Shown here piece after piece: positions 11,188 to 21,484 of a DNA stretch of 47,500 nt. The DNA is taken from the NCBI GenBank assembly GCA_018398765.1, contig JAHBMJ010002739.1, forward strand, positions 1-47,500, read 5' to 3'. The notes beneath the pieces are model-generated. The model made no database searches, was not told the origin of the DNA, and saw only the letters and a program-made list of their open reading frames with translations. Positions within the stretch are counted from its first letter, which is position 1. Each line of letters opens with the position of its first letter. The position numbers and the translations under genes were made by a program. This DNA comes from Chromera velia (taxonomy: Eukaryota > Sar > Chromeraceae).

Positions 11188-11236
11188 GTCAGAAGCAGAG
11201 CAAAAGGAAGATTCTTCCCTTTGCTCTGCTTCTGAC
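11188..11236. repeat. Near-perfect 49-base palindrome (hairpin)
   Basis: Arms GTCAGAAGCAGAGCAAA and TTTGCTCTGCTTCTGAC are exact reverse complements. The inner part, GGAAGA-T-TCTTCC, also pairs with a single mismatch between the two blocks. The hairpin ends 4 bases before the 11-bp direct repeat that flanks the next element, and overlaps it by 5 bases. Confidence 0.8.
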
Positions 11237-11242
11237 TCTAAC

Positions 11243-12495
11243 CAAGGTTGCTTTTCTGGTCGGTAACAGGTCTAGTCTACCGGCAATTGCCGGTAACCGG
11301 TAATGGCCTCAATCTGCCTTCCTTTTACCGACAAAAAAAATGATAAAAATTAGGGTCCCCCAAAAAAAATTTCGCCTACTGCGCCAACCTTCAAAAACAT
11401 GTTTTTAAGTGTTTATTGGCATTTGAAAAGCCTATTCACACACAAAAAAAAATAAAAAAATATTTTAAAAAATATAAATTTTTAACTGCTTCACCCCTAT
11501 AAGTGGCAAAAAGTTCTAAGAGCTCTATGACAGCGTCTGTCCAACAACTACTCTCTTTTTTGACTTTGTCTCATCTCTCACTATTCTGCTTCTCTGTATA
11601 TTAGGCTTTGACCGTCGTTAGAGAGCAATCAAAGTAAGAGACGGAAAAAGTCTACTTCTTTCTAAAAAACGAGGAGGTGGTAAACCTGCGGCTCTGTACT
11701 TACGAAGCCCCTGCCCGGTTTGCTGAGGGGGGAGGAGCAAGAAGAACATTGCCTCCTCGAGCTCCCCCCATGGTGCGGCTAGGTCTAGGGCTGGTTGTCT
11801 CGGACGGAAAGAGGAAGGGGCGGATGCGGCTGCTGCACCGTGGCTGTAAAAAGAAGCCGGAGCGACCGGTGCCCGAGGGGACCAAACACCAGCAGAAGCT
11901 GGGGCAGAGGGGGGGAGAACACAAATCATGGCTTTTTTTGGAGAGCCTTCTTCTTCTACGCTGCGTCTCCCTCTTTTCTTCCCTCTTCTCTCTGAAGGCG
12001 GCAGGTCTCTGGGCCTTTCTTCCCCCGTCTCTTCTTCTTGTACCTGTACCTCTTCCTCTACATCGTCTCCTACCTCTTCTTCCTCATCCCCTCCCCTCTC
12101 CTCCTCTTCTTCCTCGCTCTCTTCCTCAAACTCCTCTCCGTTATTGGAATCGCATGGGTGCATCTGTCTGGGCTAGCTATGGTCATTACGGCTAGCGGTT
12201 CTCTGTCTGTGGGCGCCCAGTGCAAGACAGGACCCATCGCTTCGACCTATGTTATGTTCAAGCACACTGGCTGCATAGCTATTCCTACAGATGACGCATT
12301 GACTTTTTGAATTGACCTTAAGTCTAGCCTTAAGTGATTGATTGATTGACCTATAATCTAGGACTTAGATTAATATTGAAAAGTGTTAGTGACTGTTAGA
12401 ATTCTACCAAGTCTTTGCCAACTGCCAGCAAACTCTGCCAGTAATTACCGGTTACCGGTAATGAAGCTTGTCTACCGCCAAAAAAATCGGTAACC
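11243..12495 (-). mobile_element. Non-autonomous DNA-transposon-like element with TIRs and 11-bp flanking direct repeats
   Basis: CTGACTCTAAC occurs at 11232-11242 and again at 12496-12506, bracketing 1253 bases. The two ends are imperfect inverted repeats. The left end reads GGTTGC, then TCGGTAAC, and a core GCCGGTAACCGGTAAT at about 11288-11304. The right end, reverse-complemented, reads GGTTACCGA, GGCGGTAGAC and TTACCGGTAACCGGTAAT. An 11-bp direct repeat is longer than the usual 8-9 bp target duplications of common cut-and-paste families, so the repeat may be partly chance. No transposase is seen; the interior holds one acidic ORF. Confidence 0.5.
11618..12163 (-). CDS. Hypothetical acidic protein carried in the TIR element
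   Basis: A 181-codon open frame. Residues about 9-60 are almost solidly Glu/Asp, followed by a basic patch RRGKKRGRRS near residue 60 that resembles a nuclear-localisation cluster. After that comes an A/P/S-rich tail. No domain is recognised. Its position between the inverted ends suggests cargo or a captured gene fragment. The acidic run is encoded by GAG/GAA/GAT repeats, so it could be a simple-sequence artefact rather than a real gene. The start chosen is the first ATG of the frame, giving MHPCDSNNGEE. Confidence 0.3.
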   Translation of the reverse strand: MHPCDSNNGEEFEEESEEEEEERGGDEEEEVGDDVEEEVQVQEEETGEERPRDLPPSERRGKKRGRRSVEEEGSPKKAMICVLPPSAPASAGVWSPRAPVAPASFYSHGAAAASAPSSFRPRQPALDLAAPWGELEEAMFFLLLPPQQTGQGLRKYRAAGLPPPRFLERSRLFPSLTLIAL

Positions 12496-12506
12496 CTGAC
12501 TCTAAC

Positions 12507-12822
12507 TAATTTGTATCTTTTTCGCTAACTTTTCCATCGGCGGACCATCGCCGATGATTATTTCCGATGTGAACATGAATTTCAACTTGAATAGACTGAG
12601 CTCTAGGACTGAACTTCTACTACATTTTTAGTATGTAGACTAGTTAATTAGTTTAGTTATGAATGACTTAATTAATGACCTATTTGAAAACTAATTGAAA
12701 AAAAAAAATTTAAAAAAAGTATGGAGAGTTAAAAAAAAAACTTTAACAAAAAAAAACTTTAAAACTTTAGTGTCCAACCTTAGTTAATGTTGTAGTGTTG
12801 CATTAATGTTACAGTATTGCAC
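12507..12822. other. AT-rich spacer without gene
   Basis: AT-rich DNA with A-runs near 12690-12760. No ORF or recognised element. Confidence 0.5.
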
Positions 12823-13270
12823 TACCTTGCAGGTAGCTAGGATTTTACGGGATTTTGGCGGATTTTGCCCAGGATTCTGCCGGACTATTTCTCCAGGATT
12901 TTAGAATCTAAAATCCTGGCTCTAGGGATTATAAAAACTAAAATCCTGGATCCTAGGATTTTAGAAATGAATGCCAGGATTTTACGGGATTTTACGGGAT
13001 TATATCTTTTCCGTAAAATCCCGTACTAGTATGATCCCGCAAAATCCCGTATAATCCCGTAAAATCCTGTATAATCCCGTAAAATCCTAGGAAAAGACTA
13101 GGATTTTAACTTTCTTCCAGGATTTTAGATTCTAAAATACTAGATGTAGGGCTAGGTGTAGGGATTATATTTTTAACGTTAAGAGTCTGGCAGAATCCTG
13201 GGCAAAATCCGCCAAAATCCGCTAAAATCCTGGGCTAAAAGCCCGCAAAATCATGGCTACCTGCAGGGTA
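12823..13270. mobile_element. Foldback/MITE-like element built from AGGATTTTA motifs
   Basis: The ends are inverted repeats of roughly 60-85 bases. The left end reads ACCTTGCAGGTAGC, then GGCGGATTTTGCCCAGGATT and CTGCC. The reverse complement of the right end reads ACCCTGCAGGTAGCC, then GGCGGATTTTGCCCAGGATT and CTGCC. The interior is a mosaic of AGGATTTTA / ACGGGATTTTA and their reverse complements TAAAATCCT / TAAAATCCCGT, more than fifteen copies in both orientations. The whole unit can fold into one long irregular hairpin. There is no ORF. Flanks also share weaker inverted similarity (TTGCATTA / TAATGCAA). Confidence 0.7.
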
Positions 13271-13708
13271 ATGTAAGTAATGTTGCGATGTTGCATTAGT
13301 TACATACTGTTATAATTTTATACTGAACTGCAGCCTTTAAAAGACATTTTATTATTAGATCATTCATTTAGAAGTATAATAGAAGTTAGTAGTTATATTT
13401 TTTAAATTTTTTTTAACTTTAAAATTGTTTTACATAATTTTTGGATGATTTTAGCTCATTTAAAAAATTTGTACAAAACCTAGGTAAAACGTACGTTGCG
13501 TTATGATTTATAGTGAGTTATTTTTAGTATTTTAGGGGAACCTTTTACAAAAGTTTGACAGAAGATAGCATATATTAGTATTAAGATGATTTATTCCTGC
13601 CATAACAGTGCCATTTGCGGGGGCGAACTCGATCTAGAAGTCTGACGATTTAAATGATATAATAATTTAAGTTTAACTTACATGAAAAACCCTAGTAAGT
13701 TTGCTTGG
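13271..13708. other. AT-rich spacer without gene
   Basis: AT-rich sequence between the foldback element and the outer inverted-repeat element. No ORF of note and no recognised repeat. Confidence 0.5.
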
Positions 13709-13906
13709 CCTGATGCTAGGGGTGATCCCAATATATTTATTTACATTAAAGTGACTATGATTTCACTTTAAATGCATGAATAAATTTAAAACTTTAAAAC
13801 ACTTAAAGAAGAGAAGTTGGAACTAGAACTTTCAGATTACTAAAAAGAACTGAAAGAAAACACCATTTTTTTAGCATTCTTTGCAGGGTCGTTTTAAAGT
13901 GTTTAT

Positions 13907-14369
13907 TGTTAAAGTCTACTTAGAGGGGTTGGCGCTGGTGAGTGCTTGCAGAGGTTTAAGGGTCTTCAGGGCTTGATGTCACTGGAGTGGTTCAGGTCGA
14001 TCTCCAGTGACAGACTCGATCGATATCAGGAGCATGGAGCTTTCTTGCGATTCAGCGATCGATCTGATTTCATAGTAGTCTTCCAGAAAGTCTTTCGGAA
14101 GTCTTTTATGTGATTTTGATCGAAATGCAACAGGCCAACATCTGTATGATACAAGACGTTCACGTCCTGCATCTTCTTTCTTTGATTCTTAAAAAGGAGG
14201 TAGCGAGGCTTGAACCTATGACCTCTTACTTGTTAGTATTATATGCTAACCATTAGGTCATGAAGACGAGTGATGCACATGATTCTCTTTTGCTCAGTGT
14301 TACTTTAAACCACAATCAATTCATTTAATTTCTATTTTCTTTCTAGCTGTGCTTAAGTAGCATATAGCA
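13907..14369 (-). repeat. 3' LTR of the LTR retrotransposon
   Basis: Left-hand copy of the 463-bp direct repeat; it is the 3' LTR because gag is on the - strand. On the - strand it runs from TGCTATATG to TTAACA. Inside, near 14190-14270, is a tRNA-like string with box-B-like GGTTCAAGCC and a T-run after it. The polypurine-type motif next to this LTR is duplicated: GCATT(T/C)GCCCCTTTCTA occurs at 14367-14383 and again at 14429-14445. Confidence 0.85.
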
Positions 14370-15177
14370 TTTGCCCCTTTCTAAGATCGAGATTCTACGC
14401 TCGATTCATACATAATCTTATCTCATAGCATTCGCCCCTTTCTATGTCTTTTTGTGTATTTCCGTGCCTATCCATGCCTTTGCATGTGGTTTTCTGGCGT
14501 ACTGACGGCCCCTCGAGATCTCACGCACGCGGCGCGCGGGGTTGTCAAAAAGGCCCCGGCATGCCAGCACGTCCTTCAGTTCGCGCGCGCAAAATCGGAT
14601 GGCCCCCGCGGAAAGCGCCGGGGTCTTTCATGCAAATGGGCCCATATAGCTATGCATGAGTGTGACATGTCATGCAATGCAACACGTACGATGTAACACG
14701 TGTTTTTCGGCCGGGGCATGTTTTTCATTTTCGATCGGAACATTTCGATGAAAAATTTTCTGTGAAGCACGTATATGGCACGATTGATCCCTCCTTCGAT
14801 GCTCCGATTCAACTGCAACATCTTTATCACTCTTGACACATCCCTGGCGACTCTCCCTTAGAGCGTCAGTTCTCTCTTCTCCATAAGTCCCCCTTAGTTC
14901 AAAACGGTGTTGTTCTTCCGTCTCCTTTATGACTTTGTTCCTATTCTGCAATCGCTTTGTCTGGTCCCTGCTTGGAACCTCGACCTCGCTTTTGTAGCGA
15001 CTCTCTGGCTGGCCACTGTCTCTCGAGGCCCTCATCTTCCTGGTCAGAGCGAGTGCTCTGTGGCCTCTTTGTTCTTGTCTTTCAAGAGCTTCATGTTGAT
15101 CTTGTGCTTCATGTTGTTCATGTCAGTCTCCCTTGTTCCTGTGTTTGCAGATGCTCTCCATGTCCTTGTTCTCCAAC

Positions 15178-15330
15178 CTCTTCTACATCACCACATCCAC
15201 CTCGCCTCCGTCTCATCCTTCTCCGTGTTTGTGTTCGGACACAAGGCGATCCTCCTCCGTCTCCGACCTCTTCTACATCGCCACATCCACCTCGTTTCCG
15301 TCTCGTCCTTCTCCGCGTTCGTGTTCTGAT
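15178..15330. repeat. 87-bp tandem duplication inside the LTR element
   Basis: CCTCTTCTACATC(A/G)CC followed by ACATCCACCTCG and CCTTCTCCG(T/C)GTT repeats with a shift of about 87 bases (15178 and 15265). On the - strand this tract and its neighbour to 14700 translate as charged E/R/Q-rich sequence, possibly decayed element coding DNA, but no domain is recognised. Confidence 0.6.
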
Positions 15331-16312
15331 GCAAAGATCACTATGCCTACATCCACGGCAAGTGCCTCTGTCATCGTTGTCCTTGCCCCTCTGGAACCTG
15401 GTGTCTCTTTCCGTCTCTATGATTGAGCCTCGTCCGCTTCGACATCGGTTTCGTCCACTTCCTTATCCTCCTCTTCCTCCCGGCGACTTTTCATCACTGC
15501 CGCATACTTCTACGTCATCGCTTTGATCTCCTGGGTGGTGTTTATATCGTTCATCTCCATCTTCTCGGTCTTGGTCGTCTACTCACGCCCTTGTGCGCGG
15601 GGCGGTGGTGTTCTTCGTGCTCCTTTTTGTCCCGATGTTGCCTCTTTGTGGCTTCCGTCAACGACCTTCTTCTTTATCTCGTCTTTCCTCCTGTAGGGGG
15701 ATCTTTGGCACGCGACAGAGAGCGGCTCGGGAAGAGGAGTCAGTCCATTTATGCAAGGTAGTGACTCAGCTGTTCGATGTCAAGTTTGCTGCAAGTTTGC
15801 GTTTTGCACTTCTCTGCCTCTATTTTGTTTGGAAGAGCTTGTCGGTTTTGTGCTTTTTTGATAGACTGTCTTCCCGTGTTCTCACTGTCTGGCTTTGATT
15901 TATTTGTCTCTGCACCATTCACTATTTCGTTTAATTTCGCTGAATTGATTTTCTTTTGTGATTTCATTTGCTTGCCAGTCGTTTTATTTCGTTTGTCTGG
16001 CTCCCCCCCCCATCCTATCTGCTCTGAAAGACATCTATTTCAGTGTACATATGTGAGCGGGTGATTCCGTGAGGAACCTTTTACTGTTTGTTGACTTGCT
16101 TCTCTTCTTTAGTATGGCATTTAGCTTCCTCTCATACTTCTTCCTCTCTAACTTTTAGTTGAAAATAAGTGTAGTCACCTCTTCTTATCGGGTTCATCTT
16201 CAGATTACTGTTGGGGTCGGAGGCCCAACACCGGGTTTTGCTTCTTAGGCGGTTTTTTTTTTTGAATGAGCTTAGGCGTGAAGCTTGGTTTAGTGTTTAT
16301 GTGTGTGGGGGT

Positions 16313-16348
16313 ATATGTGTATATGTGTGTATATGTATGTGTGTGTGT

Positions 16349-16388
<40 letters not shown>

Positions 16389-16390
16389 TT
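16313..16390. repeat. (GT)n microsatellite inside the LTR element
   Basis: GT repeats interrupted by a few GTAT units. The flanking 16.2-18.2 kb interior of the LTR element has no recognised gene. Confidence 0.9.
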
Positions 16391-18249
16391 GTATGTAGGT
16401 CGATGATGATGTACTGGGGAACGGGGGCCCAGTACGAGCGATTGAGTGGGCGACTTTACCTCTCCCTGGGAGGTCCTGGTGGTGTGAGTGGCCAACTCAC
16501 CCCCTGGGGGACCTTATGTGCGCATGCGTATGCGTCTTCTCGCCGCGAAGGCGTCAGGGTCAGAGGCTGTGGGTTATATACGCCCAGCAGGTCTGTGTTA
16601 TCTGCCTTTATTCATCAGTCACCGATCGGTATGCGATGCTGCTCCAGGAAGGGTTTGTGTATATGTAGGTACGGGTGAGTAGATGAATGAGGGTGAAGAT
16701 ATGTGAGTGTATATGTATGGGTGTTTTGTTTCCATTCATCCCTTTTCAGTTCTTAGGGGTCATTCAGTTGGTCTTTTTGTCGATGCACTTGTCTTGTCTT
16801 GCATCTTTCGTGCCCTTTATTTGGTTTAGTTGGTTATTCTGATCCAAATCAATCAGGCATCTACCCATTTATCCTTTATTCATTTGATCATTCGTTTATA
16901 AGTGTTTATCTTATCTATCTTTTCTCTCTGTTTGGGTAGTTTTTGACTTATGCACGACTTTTGTGTACCTCCAGTGCCTGCGCGTTTTCCATTTGTGGCT
17001 GTTAACGGTGCTCGCTCTGACTCTTGATCTCCCACTGTCAATGTGATTGTCGTTGAGAACGTAGTCAATGACGATTTCATCTCTCCATGTGTGCAGGTTT
17101 TCAGTTCTAGGCTCCTCGGTCCCTGTTTACGTCTGCCTTCCCCACGGCAACCCCGGAAGTGAGAGTACTGGAAGCGCACCGACTTGGTCATCGTGAACTG
17201 GCCTCCTGTAATTGGGGCTGCCAGCTCCTTCTGAGGTGGGTGTTCCCCATTCTGTTCCTTGCATGTTTTGAATGCAGTGCCAGCATCGTACTCGGCTCTG
17301 CTAGTCTCTCTTTTGTGTCACAGTGTGTTGCTTTTGTTTCGTCTTCCCCCTCCTGCGCTGTGATTTTCTCTTTTTGATCTGTCTTCTTTCTTTGACTGCT
17401 GAGTTTCTTTTCTTGCTCTTTAAGAATAGCGGCTCCCTTTTTCATACTTTGTTCTACCTCAAATTATCGAATAAATGCAGGGCAGTCGCAGTCTTTAACT
17501 TTGATCAACCACAATTCGTTTGGGCATCCTTCATAGGTGAGGGAGTATTGCACCTTCTGTCTCTCTCTCTCTCTTTCTCTTTTTTTTTAAAAAAAAAAAA
17601 CCACTTCTCTCACTTTGTGGACAGATTTTTTTTTTTAATCACGAGTCTGTCTAGTCTTGAAGAACGCGTACATTTCAAGCGCATGCAAGTCAAACAAAAA
17701 GTCATGTTTCATTAAAAAAAAGAATCTCACTGTCTGATGTGAAATTCGGTCTTCCTGATTCTCTGTAAATCAAACAAAAAAAAGAAACGAGTCTTTCGTT
17801 CAAAAAAAAGAAACGAGTCTTTCGTTCTCAAGTTTGTTTCCTTTCTTGCTCTTTAATTCAGAGAGATGAAGGAATGGCCTTTAAGGACGGGTTTCCTGTT
17901 GTCAGCTGCTGCCGGACATGTTCGTATACCATGATTCACTACACGTCTGCTGTCCATCATTGCAGCTACGACCATACTGTGACCAAAGAAACGAGGAGTT
18001 CTACCCTTTGTCAGTTCAAATAGATGTGTATGACTGCTTTCGTTTAGTCCTTCTTGTTCTTTTTCTTCCTTTTCTCTCCCTTTCTCCTCTCCCCTTTTTC
18101 TGTTTCAGTGTTTCTTGCTCTTTTCGGCCTTCCTTCTATACATTTTTTTTTTTTTATGTTAAGGTCTGTTTTTTCTGAGACTGAAAAGCGTAAATCGATT
18201 TACTTTCAAGTCCCTTTTTAGTCTTTTACATGCTGGTCTTTCATGTTGT

Positions 18250-19226
18250 TTGTTGCCACAATATGTACATTCGCAGTCTGGTGGCAAAGGGTACTGGTCA
18301 CTTACATGAGGGGTCGAGCCTCCGTATCTCTTACAAGTTGCTTGTGCGGACACTGCTGCAGGACCATATTGATCTACGAGGAGATGTGTCGACGTTCTAT
18401 GAAGGGTGTGGGCTCTTCCTTCTGGCTCTTGGTGAGTCTGTCTCCTTTCATCATTTCACTATTTATTTCTTTGACTGCTAAAAACTTTTTGGGTCTCTCA
18501 CTAGGATCTCTCAGTTGCCCCACTGTTGTGTGAAATCAGTTCTGCTGCCCCCACTAATTCGTCGAATGAGGTGTATTGCTTTTGTGTGAGAATCGACTTT
18601 GTAATTTTGTCGAACAGTCCTCTCCGGAATTTTTTCATCAGTCTTTCATCCTCGATCGACGAATTTGCTTGTCAACAAAGGGAAGTGTACCTGTCTGCAT
18701 ACTTTTGGATTGTTTCTTCTTCTCTTTGCTGCAGGTTGTCTAAGCTGGCCTCTGCTCTCTCTACGTACGGTTCTTTAAGTCCAAACTTCGAGAAGAATAT
18801 GTCTTTCAGGTCAGTGATGGTTTGAATTTTGCTCATTTTCTCGTCGGATATGTCTGTAAACCAGTCGAGTGCATTTCTTTTCAGTGTTTTTCGGAAATAG
18901 AACAGGATTTGGGTGATATTCCATTGGAAAGCAGTAGCATCCATATCGAAAGCTATCCAAAAATTTCGTGCGTTCTTTCTTTCTCCTGAATATGTATTGA
19001 TGTCTGCTTTAATTAGGGGGTTGAAGAAGTGGTTTGGGGTTGGTAGTAGTGGAGGAGTCGGTAGCAGAGCAGCTCTTTGTGTGAAAGAGGGAAGGTGTGA
19101 GGGTACCAAAGCTGAGCTGTCTGCTGTCGTTTCCTTTACATATAGTTTGTCCATGTTAAGCATCAATTCAAATTCTTCTTCTTTTGTTGGTTTGAATGTG
19201 ACTCCCTCTTTTGCTAATGCCTTCAA
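18250..19226 (-). pseudogene. Gag remnant of the LTR retrotransposon
   Basis: The stretch 19226-18672 reads as a retrotransposon Gag capsid-type domain. It has FNPLIKADINTYSGERKNA, then RKTLKRNALDWFTDISDEK, then LKDIFFSKFGLKEPY and a closing EETIQKYADRYTSLC, the usual pattern of Ty3/gypsy gag (G-x-A-x-x-W and the final helix). Further along, near 18220-18290, is a CCHC zinc knuckle, CTYCGNKQHERPAC (C-X2-C-X4-H-X4-C), which binds packaged RNA in such elements. The N-terminal part is T/P-rich and low in complexity. The gene is a fossil with at least one break. Confidence 0.75.
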
Positions 19227-19718
19227 GACAGACGAATCCCATTTCTGTACTTACATGGAACTGGCTGACGACTTCTTTTGCGCTTTATCGGTCTGTTGAT
19301 CTGTCATTTCTTCATCTGATTGTCCTTCACTCTCTTCTCTATTTCTTTTCTTCTTATTATTTTCCTTCCCCTTCTCATTCTCTTGTGTTTCGTTTTCTCC
19401 CATTTATTCGTCTTGACTCTCCACTTCCTTTTCTGTTTCCTTTTCCTTATTATTTCGATTTTTATTATTCAAAGATTTCCCCTTTTCCTTCTTTTTCAGT
19501 GGCTCCTTAATTACTTTCTTGGGTTTTTCAGCAAGCTGAAGAGATGCGTCCATTTCGTGGAATTCGTCAGGGTTGTTTTTCTTGTTTTTCTCTAGTGTTT
19601 TTTTATTGCTCTGTTAGTTTTTTCTTGGACTGAGGCTTTGGAGCCATATTCGGTTCTCCCTCTTTAATGCTATGCCTTACGCAGAAAGATGAGTGTAGTT
19701 TACTGTCAGATAGAACAT

Positions 19719-20145
19719 GTGAAATTCACAGAAAGGGCAGGGCTTCACCGCTCGCACAAGAATGAAGAAAAGTCAAATTCACTCTCAAGTAGAATGCGTA
19801 AGATTCACAAAAAAGGCAGGGCTTCACCGTTCTCACAAGAATGAAGAAAAGTCAAATTCACTCTCAGGTAGAATGCGTGAAATTCACAGAAAGGGCAGGG
19901 CTTCGCCGTTTACAGAAGAATGGAGAGAGGTCAAATTCACTCTCAGGTAGAATATGTAAAATTCACAGAAAGGGCAGGGTTTCACCGTTCTTACAAGAAT
20001 GAAGAAAAGTCAAATTCACTGTCAGGTAGAATACGTGAAATTCGCAAAAAGGGCAGGGCTTTGCTGTTCACAGAGAAACAAAGAGAAGTTAAATTCACTG
20101 TCAGATACAATCATGCGTGAAATTCGCAAAAAGGGCAGGAAAAGG
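19719..20145. repeat. 79-bp tandem repeat array in the leader of the LTR element
   Basis: Units start with GTGAAATTCACAGAAAGGGC or a close variant at 19719, 19798, 19877, 19956, 20035 and (82 bases later) 20117. Each contains GGGCAGGGCTTC, AAGAATGAAGAAAAGTC and TCAAATTCACT. Five full units and a partial sixth are seen. The array sits between the 5' LTR and gag. Confidence 0.85.
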
Positions 20146-20149
20146 TGGT

Positions 20150-20275
20150 ACAGTCAGAAATTTTAGCAGCGCTTCGCGGTGTGGTCCTGTTTGATGTTGA
20201 TTTATAACAGAGGATAGAAAGTGGAGTTCCGTCAGAAATTCCAGCAGCGCTTCGCGATGTGGTCCTGCTTCTTCT
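20150..20275. repeat. 77-bp duplicated segment next to the 79-bp array
   Basis: GTCAGAAATT followed by AGCAGCGCTTCGCG and TGTGGTCCTG occurs at 20153 and again at 20230. The pair lies between the 79-bp array and the 5' LTR. Confidence 0.7.
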
Positions 20276-20533
20276 CTTTGCAGGTACAGGACACCAAAGG
20301 GATAGCCAAGTCGAGGGCGTACAAGTTGAGGTTTGAGTTGATGGCTTGCAGGTGTGGGCTCCTGTAGTATGCGTGTAGATGATCACAGCGTTCTGGTTTC
20401 CTCTGGGTGAACCTTCTCTGAACGAAGAAGGTGGTCTGCGTTGCTTGCAGAATAGTTGTTATTCAGCAGAGAAGGTTGGTCTCCGTTCGCTCAGCTCTTT
20501 GATCTTGTTGATCTCGAGCTAGGTGTCACCACG

Positions 20534-20996
20534 TATTAAGGTCTACTTAGAGGGGTTGGCGCTGGTGAGTGCTTGCAGAGGTTTAAGGGTCTTCAGGGCT
20601 TGATGTCACTGGAGTGGTTCAGGTCGATCTCCAGTGACAGACTCGATCGATGTCATGAGCATGGAGCTTTCTTGCGATTCGGCGATCGATCTGATTTCAT
20701 AGTAGTCTTCCAGAAACTCTTTCGGAAGTCTTTTATGTGATTTCGATCAAAATGCGACAGGCCAACATCTGTATGATACAAGACGTTCACGTCCTGCATC
20801 TTCTTTCTTTGATTCTTAAAAAGGAGGTAGCGAGGCTTGAACCTATGACTTCTTACTTGTTAGTATTATATGCTAACCATTAGGTCATGAAGACGAGTGA
20901 TGCGCATGATTCTCTTTTACTCAGTGTTACTTTAAACCACAATCAATTCATTTAATTTCTATTTTCTTTCTAGCTGTGCTTAAGTAGCGTATAGCA
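20534..20996 (-). repeat. 5' LTR of the LTR retrotransposon
   Basis: Right-hand copy of the 463-bp repeat, collinear with 13907-14369 over its full length. It is bounded on the outside by the TTAT duplication at 20997-21000 and on the inside by the candidate primer-binding site. Confidence 0.85.
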
Positions 20997-21000
20997 TTAT

Positions 21001-21484
21001 AAAGGGAAAATTTTAAAGTTTACAGTTAAAGTGGAGGTGTTATCACTTTATTTTAAAAATTATTTAAAAATTTAAAACTATTGGGATCACGCCTAGGCCT
21101 GATGTTGGCGACTGTCATGTCAGACTATGTATGCAGGCGGTGTATTAAACACTGTATTTATCAACGATGATAATCGGATCATTTGAATAAACCGCTTTGG
21201 TACTGTCCCACGAAAGTATACTCCTCTAGGGAGTCCCCTGTGGCTCAGCTTTGACACTCAGCATCTCCCTTTTCACAATTGGCCGATGGCGCGAGACCTC
21301 GTGCTCGTCAGCGATTCTTCTCAACTTCGCTTTCGCTATACAGCCTCTGCCAGTGCGACCGTTCTTGCCACTGTCTTAGCCTCGACCCTTTCTTGCCTCC
21401 TTCTCTTGGACCCTCTGCCTGTGCGCCTCAACGCCATCGGCCTCTTTGTCAGAAAAGAAGTCAGACGGAAAGTCAGGGTACGGG
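21001..21484. other. Spacer between the LTR element and the hypothetical - strand gene
   Basis: The first 100 bases belong to the split inverted-repeat element. The rest, to 21484, shows no convincing gene. It would be the 3' flank of the - strand ORF. Confidence 0.4.

Larger units (their letters stand above)
13907..20996 (-). mobile_element. LTR retrotransposon fossil, gag-bearing, no pol seen
   Basis: Two 463-bp direct repeats, at 13907-14369 and 20534-20996, flank 6164 bases. They differ at about 13 sites counted by eye and have no indels, so the insertion is younger than the surrounding fossils. A 4-bp TTAT duplication sits at 13903-13906 and 20997-21000. Reading on the - strand, LTRs begin TGCTATA. 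Just inside the 5' LTR is a possible primer-binding site starting TGGTGACACC at about 20531. Just before the 3' LTR is a purine tract, AGAAAGGGGC, at about 14373-14382. A gag remnant with capsid-type and zinc-knuckle parts lies near the 5' side. No protease, RT or integrase is recognised, so the element looks non-autonomous. It is broken in at least one place within gag. The Ty3/gypsy-type gag fits the 4-bp duplication. Confidence 0.8.
13709..21104. mobile_element. Small AT-rich inverted-repeat element split by the LTR retrotransposon
   Basis: The left flank of the LTR element carries CTAGGGGTGATCCCAATA at 13717-13734. The right flank carries the mirror form TATTGGGATCACGCCTAG at 21079-21096. 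Both continue inward as AT-rich DNA with matching ATTAAAGTGA / TCACTTTA blocks. Without the 7090-bp insertion and one copy of the TTAT duplication, the two halves make a unit of about 300 bases with terminal inverted repeats, as in a MITE. The nesting shows the inverted-repeat element was there before the LTR element. Confidence 0.5.

Noticed and set aside
14185-14275. tRNA gene on the - strand inside the LTR
   Set aside because: Box-B-like GGTTCAAGCC is present, but the acceptor and T stems do not pair, and the same sequence occurs in both LTRs.
19719-20145. CRISPR-like array
   Set aside because: Units are contiguous 79-bp tandem repeats without unique spacers, inside an LTR element of a eukaryote.
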